In this document: one piece after another, positions 1 to 11,387 of the stretch
Layout of the letters: every line of letters begins with the position of its first letter
Position numbering within the stretch: the first letter of the stretch is position 1
Source of the DNA: Euclidia mi
Lineage: Eukaryota > Arthropoda > Insecta > Lepidoptera > Erebidae
Reading direction: 5' to 3'
DNA length: 64,000 nt
Assembly (NCBI GenBank): GCA_944739405.2
Contig: OX123182.2
Span: forward strand, 96,030,051 to 96,094,050
Program-made: the position numbers and the translations under genes
The notes under the pieces: generated by a model
What the model saw: the letters and a program-made list of their open reading frames with translations, nothing else
Databases searched by the model: none
What the model was told of the DNA's origin: nothing

Positions 1-165
1 AAGATACATTTGAAGACTATATTTCACTTTGATCTAGTTTTTATGAAACAATTTTATTTAAAATTATTATTGTATAATGTTTGTACTATGACACCTTCTT
101 AGGGCAAAGTGAGTTTCTTTTAACATTACTTATATCGATTTTTTTTTTGCATGTTGTAGTTTATC

Positions 166-590
166 ATCATCATCTTCTTGCCCTGGTCCCAATCTATTTG
201 GGGTCGGTGCAGTACGTCCTTCGCTTCCATTCTTTTCTGTCACCCGTCATCTGATCATTTACTCCTTTCTCTTTCATATCCATCCTCACACAGTCCATCC
301 ATCTTTTCCTTGGCCTCCCTCTCCCTTTCCATCCCTCTATCTTCATATTCATCACTTGCTTACCTACATACATATCATCATAATATGTCCATACCAAGCC
401 AAACGCCATCCTTTCACTTTCTCGTCTATAGGTGCCACTTTCAGACTACCTCTCACGTATTCATTCCTAATCTTATCCATTCTCGTAACTCCACACATCC
501 ATCGCAACTTTTACTATATTATATGAACAGCCTAACACTACTAACACTACTAACTACAACAAACTTTTACTATATTATATGAACAGCCCG
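166..590 (-). mobile_element. RTE-type LINE 3' fragment
   Basis: The minus strand encodes the last ~70 residues of an RTE-clade reverse transcriptase. The GRGRPRKRWMDCV motif is followed by a D-R-K-E-W-K-R box, the usual C-terminal signature of RTE elements. The frame ends near position 194 and is followed by a short ATG-repeat tail (plus strand 165-176), the microsatellite-like 3' end typical of RTE. The endonuclease and catalytic RT are absent, so this is a 5'-truncated, non-functional copy. The plus-strand reading frame over the same bases is a shadow. Confidence 0.7.
506..588. repeat. 27-bp direct repeat pair
   Basis: The same 27 bases occur at 506-532 and 562-588, separated by a TAACACTAC-like short repeat. 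This looks like local slippage or duplication at the 5' truncation edge of the RTE fragment. Confidence 0.7.
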
Positions 591-639
591 CAACTAGGAT
601 TTTATCGTATCTACAAATAAATATATGTAAAATAAATAA

Positions 640-1176
640 AATTGGGCAAATGCGAGGCGGACTCGCGCAAGAAGGGTTCCGTACAATCATCTATAAAAGA
701 AAATCATGTTTGTTGTATGTATACTTAAATATTTTTTGAGTTTCTACCTGTTTATTAAGATCGAGTAACAAATTACTTAACAGTTACGTTTTTTGTATGG
801 GAGCCGCCCTTTATTATTTACTTTTTTTTATTTTATTATTTATTTTGAAACGTAATATACAACTACATATTCTGTGAAAATTTTGAGCGTCTACCTGTTA
901 TCGTTAGTAATTTTGAGCAAAATGTACGTAAAAAATCACGTTTATTGTATGGGACCCCCTTAATATATATTTTTTTTAATTTTAGTATTTGTTGTTATAG
1001 CGGCAACCGAAATACATAATTTGTTAAAATTTTCGGTTTTCTAGCTATCACGGCTAGAAAACCGAATGATATGCTATGACATACATAGAGCCTGGTGACA
1101 GACAGACAGACAGACAAACAGCGGAGGCTTAGTAATAGGGTCCCGTTTTTTACCTTTTAGGTACGGAACCCTAAAA
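640..1176. repeat. GACA-core dispersed repeat, copy 1
   Basis: The unit carries AGGGTTCCGTAC near its left end (673-684) and the inverse GTACGGAACCCT at its right end (1161-1172), with a GACA microsatellite at about 1095-1115. A second copy lies at 60.7-61.4 kb. It matches a dispersed non-coding family common in Lepidoptera. It has no ORF. Whether it is a SINE-like, MITE-like or other element cannot be settled from this window. Confidence 0.6.
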
Positions 1177-3889
1177 AGAGAAACACTACTCTGCCAACTA
1201 TATTTAGTTTTCTGTTCAGCTTTTTTAGTATTTTCAAACCACTTTACTAAGGAAGCAAGTTGGAAACTGCTTTTCTACGCCCCTTATTTTATTCTGATTA
1301 AGTTTGTTCCCAACTTTAACACACTTTATCGTTTACCAAGACACTTCTAGTTACAATATATTTTTTTAGAGCATGTATTATGTTTGTAGAGTTGAAACAA
1401 TATTGGAAAATATATTTAGATATTTAATAAAAACCCTAGGCAGTTTGCTGTAAGTGAACCCAAATTAATTTCCTATAAACAACATATGTATAAATAAAAT
1501 TCCCTGTGTATTTTATTTTCAATCGCTACCTAAATTAATAAAAAGGCATTGCTACATGAGATCAGTCAAAAATTAAATGATCTATCTGAACGATTCTTCC
1601 TTACTTTTCTAGTGATTAAATATTGTTTTATCAATAATAAGAAAACTAAAGAACGGTCATGACTGCTGTTTTCACCTTGAAATACAAAACATACACAATT
1701 GGCGTTACAATCAAATCCCAGATTTGAAAATCAATACCAGCCGTAGACGCCGCTACATTGAAATGTTACCATCCATTAGGCAAAACAAAGATATATAACA
1801 ATATATACACCAAAAGGGAGTTTCACAAAGTGTTTTTCGAACATCGCAGTCCTTCACAAGGAAAAGAAAACAACAGAAAATTTAATGTAAATGGCGAATA
1901 AAATATTGAGTTCTAATTTTAAACCATTTCAACATTGTTTTATATCCAAGAGAGTTTTGATGTGAGTTGCCCTTAACACAGACAATCCGGCACTTATTTT
2001 TAATATAAAACATTTAGAGGTACTTTGCTTGATTGATGTTGGCTAAATTTCGTGTGAGATTTTGTTTAATATATGTAAATTACAGAAAATGTTCGGCATG
2101 TGTTATGATTTGTTTAGATTAGCCGAATCGATCAAAGAAGAACCTTGTGTAATTTTAATGATATCTCTGACACTTCATTTTGTTTGACAAATGAGCGTTA
2201 GAGGCTCAATCTATCTCCCACTTCTTTCTTCAAACCCGTTCCTTCTTTGTTGTGTTTTAAAATGCAAGAATATTACTAGCTACAGAAAAATGCGGTCACT
2301 ATTAGTCAGAAAGAAGGTTGTACAGTTTTAAGCCTATTATTGTAGCTTTGTGAAGAAAATAATTATCGACCTATCAGTTAAATTATAATTATATATATAT
2401 CAGTTAAATCATTTTACCAGATGGCAGACCAGTTTCCAAGAAATGGTCAATAATTTTATTTCTCGTTTATTTTGTATTCTATTTGACTGGAATTTCAATC
2501 AGTCGCGATATTGGTTCTAGCTAAGCGTAAATACATTAAAGTAACTTTCAGAACATGAAATAGCTTTCTAGTCAGTAACAGTCCGTAGTGACAGCCGACC
2601 CAATACAATTAGTAATAATGAGGCTAGGACGTCGACGACATTGTTATTTCTCACCGTCACTCTCTGTGAAAATGGTAATAGTATATAGGTATACAAGAAC
2701 ATAGTTATAACAAAAAAATATATAATTTAAAGCTGTAAATTTACAATAGTTTTCAAAACCTGATCAAGTGCGTTGCTGCAAAAAAATATAACATGTTAAT
2801 CAAATATTACTCGTAAGTAATGAATATTTGCCATGCATCTTCAATTGACATGATGATAACCTTAAAATTACCAGTATAATTTGTAAAAGAGGACAAATAT
2901 GTTTGTATTACCATGCACAGTATTAACCTTCTTTGTAGGTAACATTTTCAGTGCTTTAGTTTTGACCCACAAGCTACAGAACGAACGAGCAGAATTATTT
3001 TGGCACGTCAATAATCATTATTGTTAAAACATAAACAAAGCATTTTTTTAACAACCACATATTGAGTAACATTACGTTATCATTAATTTCACTGATTTAG
3101 ACATAGTAATATCGAATATCTAACAATAATGTTCGTCCCTTACGTAGTACATAAAGCTTACACGACGAAAAGCCGCACCCCATGGTTCAGTTATTCGAAT
3201 ATTTCCCGGGAACCATTGAACTATGAAATAATATTTGTACGACTATTTGCACAACCCAAAATTACGTCACATGATGAAAGGGCTAGAACATGTGGCATAA
3301 TATTGTTATAAGGAAGACTCATTTTAATGTAAAATAGCAGACACTTTTGAACGACGCGAAAAAATTAACGTTTTCGTAAATTTGCGTAGAAATTATAAAA
3401 GCTTCAATGTGTTTATTTGTATGTTCCGTCTTAACATCACAATAAAAAAGATCGAATTCGACAAAGGACGATGGGGTTAATCGTCCCCACCTATCAACAG
3501 AAATGAAATGTAGCTCAATTGACACATCTCGGCAAGATGATATTTTTTTATTGGGGACGTTGCCCAAATGCATTGGTTTAACATAGTAATTAACGTTTAA
3601 ACAAATATTTCGTTTACGTATTATTGACGATGAATTGTAAAACACCTACCTTCTCATTTATCTATTATAGGAAGTTGTGCACATATTAAATCGATTGTAT
3701 GGTTCATGGGAATAGGTCGTCATACAGCTTTTAATCTGCCAGCGCAGCTGTTAAACAGTGTTATAACAGACCAGTAATATTAACACTCACTATTTTTATT
3801 TGCCTACTATGAGCATTGTAAGAAGGAATAATTAGAAGACAATGACTTTAAATGATTAATTCATTCATATTCATTATTTTCTGAAAATC
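1177..3889. other. AT-rich, no gene seen
   Basis: There is no convincing coding region, tRNA or complete mobile element. Short open frames near 3.13-3.31 kb and 3.32-3.65 kb have no recognisable motif, and I read them as chance. Confidence 0.6.
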
Positions 3890-3894
3890 TTGAA

Positions 3895-4140
3895 AAATTT
3901 CTTTAGCCTGTACTGTCCCACTGCTGGGCAAAGGGCTTCGTCTAGGTCATCTCGCCACCGATTTCGGGGCCGATCTTGGCGACGACGACCATTCCTCATG
4001 TATACGGCTGACATGGCTCGCCCAGTTCCATTTAAAGCTAGCAGCAGGCCTCCTTCACTCGGCTGTACCTACAGCGATAAGTGCCTACACTTTGGCGCGG
4101 CTTCCACGCCGCGTCGTCACCGCTCGCGCGCAGGGCTAGC
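3895..4140 (-). mobile_element. RTE-type LINE 3' end relic
   Basis: Read on the minus strand, one frame gives GRRRQDRPRNRWRDDLD and, shortly after, a CPAVGQYR-like ending. This is the RTE C-terminal pattern of basic GRP box, W-R-D-D and final ALCPAVGQ. An upstream W-x-x-HVSR segment lies in a different frame, so at least one indel is present. Only the 3' end survives. Confidence 0.6.
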
Positions 4141-5570
4141 TAATAACGTGAATTTTAATAGTGAACAACAAAAATGTTCACATCACAAGTTTGGTGCGAA
4201 GTATTGCTCATTTAACGGATGTGTGTCGGAAGCAACTTGAAATTTTGATTTTATTTAGTTTACGAGAGCAACTTGAAAATTGTACTTAATATTTGTTGAG
4301 ATATCTCAACGATTATGGTGTCAAATTAAAGGTCTAGTTCAAAAACCATTTCATCTTGTTTGAGTCATGTAAATCGGTCTACGCGTTTAGGAAATAACTA
4401 AGAATTAGTATAGTGAAAATGTAAACCACCAGAATTTTTGTGGTTTTCGTTCTACGAGCTTAAATAGTGGGATAGGATACTTATAGTATAAATATTTATT
4501 ATTAGGTACGTGGTCAAGTAGGTAGATAGACGATGAATAAATATTATAGTAGCAGCGGCAAGTCGACAACCCTAGCGCACCGCTCCGCGCCAGACAGCGA
4601 CAGCGTTATGTGTTAGAAAAGAGCGGAAACAGTTAGGTCAATATCGCGTTAGGTACTGAATGCTCATGCGAGCTGAATTGCACTTTCTTGCTTAGTAGCA
4701 AGAGTCGCCATTTCTTTAAATTGGTTTGCGAAGTGGTGCTTCTGTTCGTAAGAACTATCTATCCTGTGCTAGCAGGCTTATTTCCCACATCTTCAACTTT
4801 AGTTCTTTTTATTTATATTTTTTTATTTTCTAATTATTCATTCATAATCATTTAAATGTTTATGTTTAAAAATACATTATTTTATATTTTGCATCGTTAC
4901 TAAATCATGTCTTGTACTGTAATATAACCATAATGTTAAAATAACTTACAAGTGTAAAATGAAAATATAGGTTAATTAATAATAATAAATTGATTTTTAT
5001 TGATATATGCCAGGGATTTAAGTAAAAAAAAGTATTTTAATCAAGTAGTGGATACTTAAGGTACACATTGGCATCAGTTCCATGTGTTTTGGTATATGGG
5101 GACGGAGTCCATAAATTTTTGCCCATAGTCCTTTCGGCAGAGAAATTGATTGAACTTTGGAGACGAACTTGGACAACTTTGGTTGCGAAAATAAAACCAT
5201 AACGCGTTGAAATAGGGGTTGAAAGACACAACAAAAAACCATTCATTTTTAAGTTAAGACGTGTAAAATATGTACCTACTTACTGCTATATTAAAATTTG
5301 CATCGACAATAGATAACCAATAAAATATGTAATATTCCATGAAATTCCACAATTAATTTTGTTAATTATAAGATTCCTCGAACAAATTATGGCAAAGCCG
5401 GATGTTCCATCCCTTAAGTTTATAATGGCATGTTTAATTCATGGCTGTTATTATTTCTGAAGAGAAATTCGCATTATTAACAAAGTTGCAAGTTGATGTT
5501 GCCTATTAAGTTTGACATTTATTTTAATGCGAGTTGCCTTATTCACGGAGTGTCCTAAGGTAACTCGTAA
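4141..5570. other. No gene seen; GC-richer patch
   Basis: AT-rich sequence holds a GC-richer patch at about 4555-4790. I find no ORF, TIR or convincing splice pair in it. The short minus-strand frames at 5.02-5.25 kb have no recognisable family. Confidence 0.5.
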
Positions 5571-5632
5571 TTTTTTTTTTTTTTTATTGAATAGGGGGCA
5601 AACGAGCAGACGGATCGCCTGATGTTAAGCGA

Positions 5633-6079
5633 TTACCGCCGCCCATGGACACCCGCAACACCAGAGGAGTCACAAGTGCGTTGCCGGCCTTTTAAAAAGG
5701 AATACGCTCTTTTTTTGAAGGTTTGAAGGTCGTATTGGTTCGGAAAAACCGCAGGTGACAGATCATTCCACAGTTTAGAGGTGCGAGGCAGAAAGTTTCT
5801 AGAGAAACGCACCGTTGTGGATTGCCAACCATCTAAATGATGGGGATGGAAATGCTGTCGCGTAGAACGATGGCGGAAAGAGGCGGCAGGGATTAATCCG
5901 AACAATTCCTCGGAGCACTCCCCATAGTAGAAGCGATAAAAGATGCATAGCGAGGCTACATCTCTACGCAGCGCCAAGGGGTCTAACCGATTGCAAATAT
6001 CTTGGCAGTCGACAATTCGAGCGGCTCTCCGTTGGATGCGGTCTAGAGGGAGAAGCTGGTACTGGGGTGCCCTGCCCAA
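5633..6079 (-). pseudogene. LINE polyprotein C-terminus, frameshifted
   Basis: This ~140-residue frame continues the LINE polyprotein after a frame change. It reads APQYQLLPLDRIQRRAARI, then a WNDLSPAVFP box and a final FLKGRQ, the usual C-terminal tail of these LINEs. The overlap at 6043-6079 marks the indel zone. The stop is followed by a short 3' UTR and the poly-A tail. Confidence 0.75.
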
Positions 6080-8805
6080 AGATGAGAACAGTATTCCATA
6101 TGCGGCCGGACCTGCGCCTTATAAAGGAGCAAGCGGTGGGCCGGAGTGAAATACCGTCTCGATCTATTTAGCACGCCAAGCTTCTTCGAGGCTAATTTAG
6201 CCTTACCCTCTAAGTGACCGCGGAACTGGACTTCGCTCGATATGTCGACACCAAGTATTCCAATACTGGAGGAGGCAGTCAAGGGGGTGCTCTCAAAACG
6301 AGGACATACGACCATCGGCAGTTTTTTTGCGGTGAAAACGCAGACTTGTGTCTTTGTGGGGTTAAATTGGACCAAATTAAGTCTTCCCCAATCTGAGACC
6401 ATCTCCAAGGAGGTCTCAATTTCAGACACAAGTTTATGTCGGCTCTCGATGACTTTTTCCCGAGAAATGTTGGCGTGGCCGGTATATAAAGCATCACCTG
6501 TGCTGTCATCTGCATAACAATGAATGCCGCTATCTAGCAACATATCATTGATATGCAGGAGGAACAGAGTAGGCGATAGTACGCAGCCTTGAGGAACACC
6601 AGCATTTACAGACAAGGCGTCAGAGCATTCACCGTCAACTACGACCTTTATGCTTCTGTCTGTAAGAAAGCTGGTGACCCATTCGCATAATTTCTCGGGC
6701 AGCCCATAGGAAGGGAGCTTCGAAAGAAGCGCTTTGTGCCAGACCCGATCGAAGGCCTTCGCTATGTCCAAACTGACCGCCAAAGCCTCCCCCTTTGTCT
6801 CGATCGCCTGTGCCCAACGATGTGTCAGGTATACTAGAAGATCACCAGCCGACCGACCCTTACGAAAGCCGTATTGCTGGTCACTAAGCAGCTGATTATC
6901 CTCTAGAAACCGAAGGAGCTGGCAGTTAATAATGAACTCCATTATCTTCCAGAAGAGGGAGGTTATGGCTATGGGTCTGTAGTTGGACGGATTAGAGCGA
7001 TCGCCTTTTTTAGGGATCGGGTGGACCAATGCTGTCTTCCACGATGTTGGGACTACGCCAAATGAGTAGGAGAGACGAAAAAGGCGTGTCAAAACTGGTG
7101 CCAACTCTGGAGCGCCGATCTTCAACACAATAGGGGGAATTCCATCAGGCCCACTCGACTTATGGATATCGAGGGACTGAAGTGCCATACGGACTGCGCG
7201 TTGGTGGAACCGAATATCCGGCATACAGCCCTTCAGCAGCGGTATAGTAGGCGGTTCCTGTCCCCCGTCATGCAAGGTCGAGTTGGACGCAAAGAGTTTG
7301 CCCAGAAGATCGGCTTTCTGCTTTGCGTCGTGGGCCAAGGAGTCATTTCCCTTGTGTAGCGGTGGAAAGGATGGCTTACAGAAGTTCCCTTCGATAGCTT
7401 TGGCAAGAGACCAGAATGCACGAGTTCCCGATGGAAGGCGCTCAAGCCTCTCGCCAATTCTACCGATGTGCTTCGTCTTCGCACTAGCAATGTCTCTTTT
7501 GAAGGACCTGGAGGCAAAGTTATACTCCTTTTTTAATGCGCTGGTATTTTCATCCCCCGCCGCCACCGCAACAGCCCAGGCTTGGTAAGCTTCCTGCTTC
7601 CTGCGAGAAGCCTTTTTGGAAGATGAACCAAACCAAGGTCGAAATTTGCCACCAATGGGGACCACAGAGGATGGAATGAAAAGTTCCATACCCTGTAGCA
7701 CGACATCAGCAACAGAATCAGCAGCGGCGTTGGGATCATCCGGCGAGAAGCATATTTGTCCCCAAGGATAGGACGCAAAGAAGTTCCGCATCCCATCCCA
7801 ATCTGCTGACTTGTAGTGCCACACACGGCGACTGCGTGTAGCCCGCGATCGCAGCGAGCACGTGAGAGGCACCACACTCCGTACAAGGCAGTGGTCTGAG
7901 GAGCCAAGTGGGGCACCTACGGATACCTTGTAGCCGTCCGGATGAGAAGTCACCAGAAGGTCCAGCAGTGAAGGATTCTGGCTTTCAACGTCTGGGATTC
8001 GCGTGGGCGTGGTAACCAGTTGTATCAGGCCATAAGCCAGTGCGAAGTCGTGAACAGATCTCCCCGCATGATCAGTTTTACTGGAACTGAGCCAGTCGGC
8101 ATGATGGGCGTTAAAATCGCCAAGCAAGATGATCTCTGCTGACGGGATCTGCTGCTGCACAAAGTCTGAAGCCATTTGGATGTGCTCAATGAGTCGGTCA
8201 GTTTCGGTATCACCGCTATGGGACCTATAAAGGCAAGCATAGACGCGAGGGTGGTCGTCGCTATCTATACGTAGCCATAAGGTGGAAAGGTCCCTACCTT
8301 CAAGATTTCTAAGTCGACGAGAACTGATATCGTCTCTAACATACACGCACACTCCGGCCTTGGACAGAAAGGAGTGTTCAAGTCCATACCCAGGGTAAGT
8401 AAGGTAGGAAGTGTCTGCTGGAGGCGATATCTGCGTCTCAGATAAGAAGAGCAAGGCTGGCTTTGTTGTCTCGAGGTGGTGGTTGTCAGCATTAAGGTTG
8501 GTGTGTAATCCCCTGATATTGCAGAAGTCCACGGCCAGTGTGGCAGGGGGTACCAGGATATTTTTGCTCCTTTTTAGGGACTTTTCGAGCGCAGTTTTGC
8601 CCCCCCCAGAGTACGAGGGGCGGCCTGGGCGTCCACGCTTAGATGCGTTGTGTCCTGAACGCGGACGTCCAGAGAGGGATTCTCCAACGCTAGCGCAGTT
8701 GGTACCCTCCTGGGGTAGCAAAAAGTTTTTCAACTGCACCATCATAGGGGGGGGGGGGGGTTGGGGGATTGGGCCTCCGGTATCCTCACTCACTCGGCGA
8801 AACAC
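6043..8805 (-). CDS. LINE endonuclease-reverse transcriptase polyprotein
   Basis: This ~920-residue open frame encodes the retrotransposition protein. An N-terminal basic/proline region (residues 1-85) contains a poly-Pro run produced by a 14-base homopolymer at 8747-8760. The endonuclease follows: NIRG at 96-99, SET at 122-124, GDFNA at 229-233 and SSDH at 302-305, which supply the usual E, D/N and H residues of the APE fold. The reverse transcriptase occupies roughly 530-860, with PDGIPP, an AKAFDRVWH box, a VPQGCVLSP box and the catalytic YADD at 764-767. All key residues are intact. The first in-frame codon is GTG, so the true start is uncertain. The frame ends early in HPSTSFSL where the next segment changes frame. 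It acts in the nucleus or cytoplasm as an RNP that nicks DNA and primes reverse transcription. Confidence 0.85.
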   Translation of the reverse strand: MFRRVSEDTGGPIPQPPPPPMMVQLKNFLLPQEGTNCASVGESLSGRPRSGHNASKRGRPGRPSYSGGGKTALEKSLKRSKNILVPPATLAVDFCNIRGLHTNLNADNHHLETTKPALLFLSETQISPPADTSYLTYPGYGLEHSFLSKAGVCVYVRDDISSRRLRNLEGRDLSTLWLRIDSDDHPRVYACLYRSHSGDTETDRLIEHIQMASDFVQQQIPSAEIILLGDFNAHHADWLSSSKTDHAGRSVHDFALAYGLIQLVTTPTRIPDVESQNPSLLDLLVTSHPDGYKVSVGAPLGSSDHCLVRSVVPLTCSLRSRATRSRRVWHYKSADWDGMRNFFASYPWGQICFSPDDPNAAADSVADVVLQGMELFIPSSVVPIGGKFRPWFGSSSKKASRRKQEAYQAWAVAVAAGDENTSALKKEYNFASRSFKRDIASAKTKHIGRIGERLERLPSGTRAFWSLAKAIEGNFCKPSFPPLHKGNDSLAHDAKQKADLLGKLFASNSTLHDGGQEPPTIPLLKGCMPDIRFHQRAVRMALQSLDIHKSSGPDGIPPIVLKIGAPELAPVLTRLFRLSYSFGVVPTSWKTALVHPIPKKGDRSNPSNYRPIAITSLFWKIMEFIINCQLLRFLEDNQLLSDQQYGFRKGRSAGDLLVYLTHRWAQAIETKGEALAVSLDIAKAFDRVWHKALLSKLPSYGLPEKLCEWVTSFLTDRSIKVVVDGECSDALSVNAGVPQGCVLSPTLFLLHINDMLLDSGIHCYADDSTGDALYTGHANISREKVIESRHKLVSEIETSLEMVSDWGRLNLVQFNPTKTQVCVFTAKKLPMVVCPRFESTPLTASSSIGILGVDISSEVQFRGHLEGKAKLASKKLGVLNRSRRYFTPAHRLLLYKAQVRPHMEYCSHLWAGHPSTSFSL

Positions 8806-8902
8806 AACGCAAGCGTTGTTTCACGCCGGTATTCTGTGAGGCCGTGGTATCACTCCGGTCGAGCCTGACCCATTCGTGCCGAAGCATGGCTCTCCCACGG
8901 TC

Positions 8903-10590
8903 AAAAAAATACTAACTAAGAGCATTGAAATACTTCAAATGTGTTGCAATGTGGGTGTTTGATACTTTTTCTGCGCTTTATATGAGTCAGGTCCAAAAGC
9001 TGCCAGATGGGTAGACACATGAAACAAATAAACACAGATCGCCTCAGTGCTGCCGCATAGTGGACATCATTATGTTATATTAATTTAACTATAACTACAT
9101 TAATTATCATACTCACATAATCATGTACATAAATCTAAAATTAAAAAGTTTTGCTGTTAGTTAAAGTTAAATTTGTATGATGCGTGATAGATGATAAAAA
9201 ATATAACTTTAAATAATATTGGACACAACTGCAGATAAAAAATAATTCAGAACTGCCCGAATGCATTAAAGAGAAGAAGCGACAAGAAACTCATGCCAAC
9301 ATACATCCTAAATATTTATTTAACATTTAGGCCGTAACCGCATTAACATAGTTCAGTTATAAATAACTCTTAATTTCCTAAAATTCATCTTCAACGAGCT
9401 TTTCTAAAATTAAAGTAATAACTCGGTACATGTAATACCTACTTTCATTTAATTTCATTTATGTCAAAAATATTATATTGTAATGTAATACCTACGTGCC
9501 TTACTTATAGCGGATTATATTTATTTGTATCTCTTTATGTAACATGTAATGATCGTACGTTATTATAGTACGCAAAATACATGCTAGGACGTGGAGTTGC
9601 GGAAGCAACCTGTGCTACCATACCGTACCATGGTGTGACAATAAATGATTTATGTACTACTTACTTACACTAAAATAACATTCGGAAATGCGTCGATAAT
9701 ACAGGAATGCTTCGGAAAACACGCTACTGCACTACTCACCTGAAAGATCAGAAGATAAGGGTCTGACAAAAATTTATATTCTGCGTAAAAGCTATAATAG
9801 AATGTTAGCTTCAATGAAATATCTTTGGGGAATCGAAGTATTAACTCTGCGACAGTGACTTATTATTTTAATAAGTTTTTATGGCCCTAGTTTTTTTGTT
9901 AGCAAGGAAGGGATTTTGGAAAATAGAATACTTATCACTCTTATATAAAGCGTGACAAAAAAGTGTTCATGTATTTAAGGAATACTTAATAATGGCTCCG
10001 GATTAGAGAAGTTCTACCTTGGAATTTACTTATCTACGAAAAGGAGTTTGATTGCATAACTGGCTAGTTAGTGTGGTGGTAAATGACCTCGATAGCGAAG
10101 CTGGAGGTCGTGGGTTAATGATTTCAATCATTTATTTTCAAGTTAATTTTTCAAGTTAACTTTCATTGGAAAGTACATTTCTAACCAAAATATCTAATAT
10201 AATATATAATATCATATAAGTACTATTGAACTCCACTAAATACTTGCTATAAAATTGTTAGATTTGTTTTCACAAACGAGTAGCTTTTCCTCTTCCCGGA
10301 AAATATGTTTATTGTTTTCCTATTGCTCACACATTTCTTTTGAAATGGCTATATCTAATGTGAAATAAATAGTTTCTAGTTTATTGTTATAGCTCACTTG
10401 TATCGAAGTAGAGCACTTATATGTGTTTTGAGTTCGGATTCTACGAAGAGTTTTTTTTGTACGGCGATGTTTTTTGCTACTGTGAACAACAATCTAGAAA
10501 GGGTGAAAGCAATTAGAGTATAGAAATTTATTAAAATTCGTAACTCATATTAAAAGAAAAACGGATTGATTATCAAAAGTAATATCTTCT
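8903..10590. other. Mostly featureless, weak relics
   Basis: At about 9245-9330 the plus strand can be read as a LINE-like C-terminal relic (LPECIKEKKRQETHAN), but nothing flanks it to confirm this. Otherwise the sequence is AT-rich with no gene, TIR or LTR that I can see. Confidence 0.4.
10060..10125 (+). repeat. tRNA-like SINE head, degraded
   Basis: A GGCTAGTTAGTGTGGT segment resembles a pol III A box. Thirty to forty bases on, GTCGTGGGTT starts a B-box-like block that is broken afterwards. This is typical of an old tRNA-derived SINE. Confidence 0.35.
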
Positions 10591-10591
10591 G

Positions 10592-10795
10592 TATATATAA
10601 ATTCTTGCGTTACTGACTGACTGGCAGGCAACGTACAGCCAAAACTATTGGGCGCAGGAAGCTGAAATTTGGCATGTATGTTTTTGGAGTCCGCAGGGTG
10701 CACTAAGAAGGGACTTCCCGAAATTCTCACAAGATCGGGCAGAAACAGTTTAATTAAAATAAAATGTGCGGACGTCGCTGCAGGCATACAGTAGC
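10592..10795 (+). mobile_element. Helitron-like short element, copy A
   Basis: This copy starts with TTCTTGCGTTACTGACTGAC and contains the shared core GCAGGAAGCTGAAATTTGGC. It is one of five copies in the window (the others start near 14.88, 16.29, 30.98 and 40.19 kb). It is non-coding, and this copy is diverged at its 3' end. Better-preserved copies end in CTAGT, as Helitrons do. Confidence 0.6.
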
Positions 10796-10904
10796 AGAAC
10801 AAAAATAAATAAATACACGCAGTTGACAAAACAGTATACAATTCAAACAGAACAGTTTTATCAGGCGGCATGGAGTCATTTTGATAGGCATCAATAAAAA
10901 AAAG

Positions 10905-11056
10905 CCGCCAGTTCGGAGAGTTCTCCATAATATGCTCGAAAGAAATGATGTGAAGTCTGCCAATCCACCCTAGGTTATGCTTGTGGACATACCCTTATCA
11001 TAGTGAGCAAAGGCCCCTGTTCAGCAGTGTGACAGTTTATATATAGGGCTGATAAT
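10905..11056 (+). repeat. Short dispersed repeat (SINE-like), partial
   Basis: GAGAGTTCTCCATAATATGC, GTGAAGTCTGCCAATCC and a degraded GTGGACTATGG/CTCATAGTGAG block match, in order, the full copy at 19.80-20.01 kb. The right end carries a GGGCTGATAATGA tail. The left part is missing. Confidence 0.6.
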
Positions 11057-11129
11057 GAAGGTTCATTTATTTCAAACTATGTACAAAGTAACTATGTACA
11101 AACACCTAAAACTTAGAGCATTCTCTCCC

Positions 11130-11161
11130 AGTCGTCTATAAAGATTACTTTATAGACGACT
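11130..11161. repeat. Perfect 32-bp hairpin
   Basis: Arms of 14 bp (AGTCGTCTATAAAG and its complement) flank an ATTA loop with no mismatch. Confidence 0.9.
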
Positions 11162-11171
11162 GGCAGATATC

Positions 11172-11247
11172 TACTACATGATGGTGATACATAATATCGC
11201 TATACCTATTAAGGTATAGCGATATTATGTATTATCTTCATGTAGTA
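11172..11247. repeat. Near-perfect 76-bp hairpin
   Basis: The sequence reads TACTACATGA at one end and its complement at the other. A core ATACATAATATCGC/GCGATATTATGTAT pairs around a 3-base loop. Only a few positions are unpaired. It lies 10 bp from the preceding hairpin. Confidence 0.85.
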
Positions 11248-11387
11248 ATTTCAATAGCAGATCTGAGTTATTGGATATATCTATTAATATTATTCCAATA
11301 TATATGTAATTATGTAGCCGATAGGGTATGTTGAAATTAATTATGCTGCGAATTGGAGCGTTAATTTGTAAGATTGTTCGTCTAGCA

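Larger units (their letters stand above)
5571..8902 (-). mobile_element. Near full-length Jockey/CR1-group LINE
   Basis: The element runs on the minus strand from a GTGGGAGAGCCATGC-type 5' leader (ending at about 8902) to a poly-A tail, seen as T on the plus strand at 5571-5585. It is about 3.3 kb long and encodes an apurinic-type endonuclease followed by a reverse transcriptase. Both ends are present, so it is essentially full length. One frameshift near 6045-6100 separates the last ~130 residues. I could not find a clean target-site duplication. Clade placement within the Jockey/CR1 group (possibly Daphne/Crack-like) is inference. Confidence 0.85.

Noticed and set aside
178..582. Plus-strand 134-codon frame
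   Set aside because: It is antisense to the RTE C-terminal fragment, low complexity (Ser/Leu/Tyr) and starts at TTG.
1090..1120. Possible CRISPR or satellite from GACA repeats
   Set aside because: Plain tetranucleotide microsatellite inside a dispersed repeat; the genome is eukaryotic.
3890..4240. Plus-strand 116-codon frame
   Set aside because: It is antisense to an RTE 3' end whose minus-strand motifs explain the sequence.
8411..8839. Plus-strand 142-codon frame
   Set aside because: Antisense shadow of the LINE endonuclease N-terminus.
5571..8902. TSD for the LINE
   Set aside because: I compared the flanks (CTAAGGTAACTCGTAA and AAAAAAATACTAAC) and found no convincing match.
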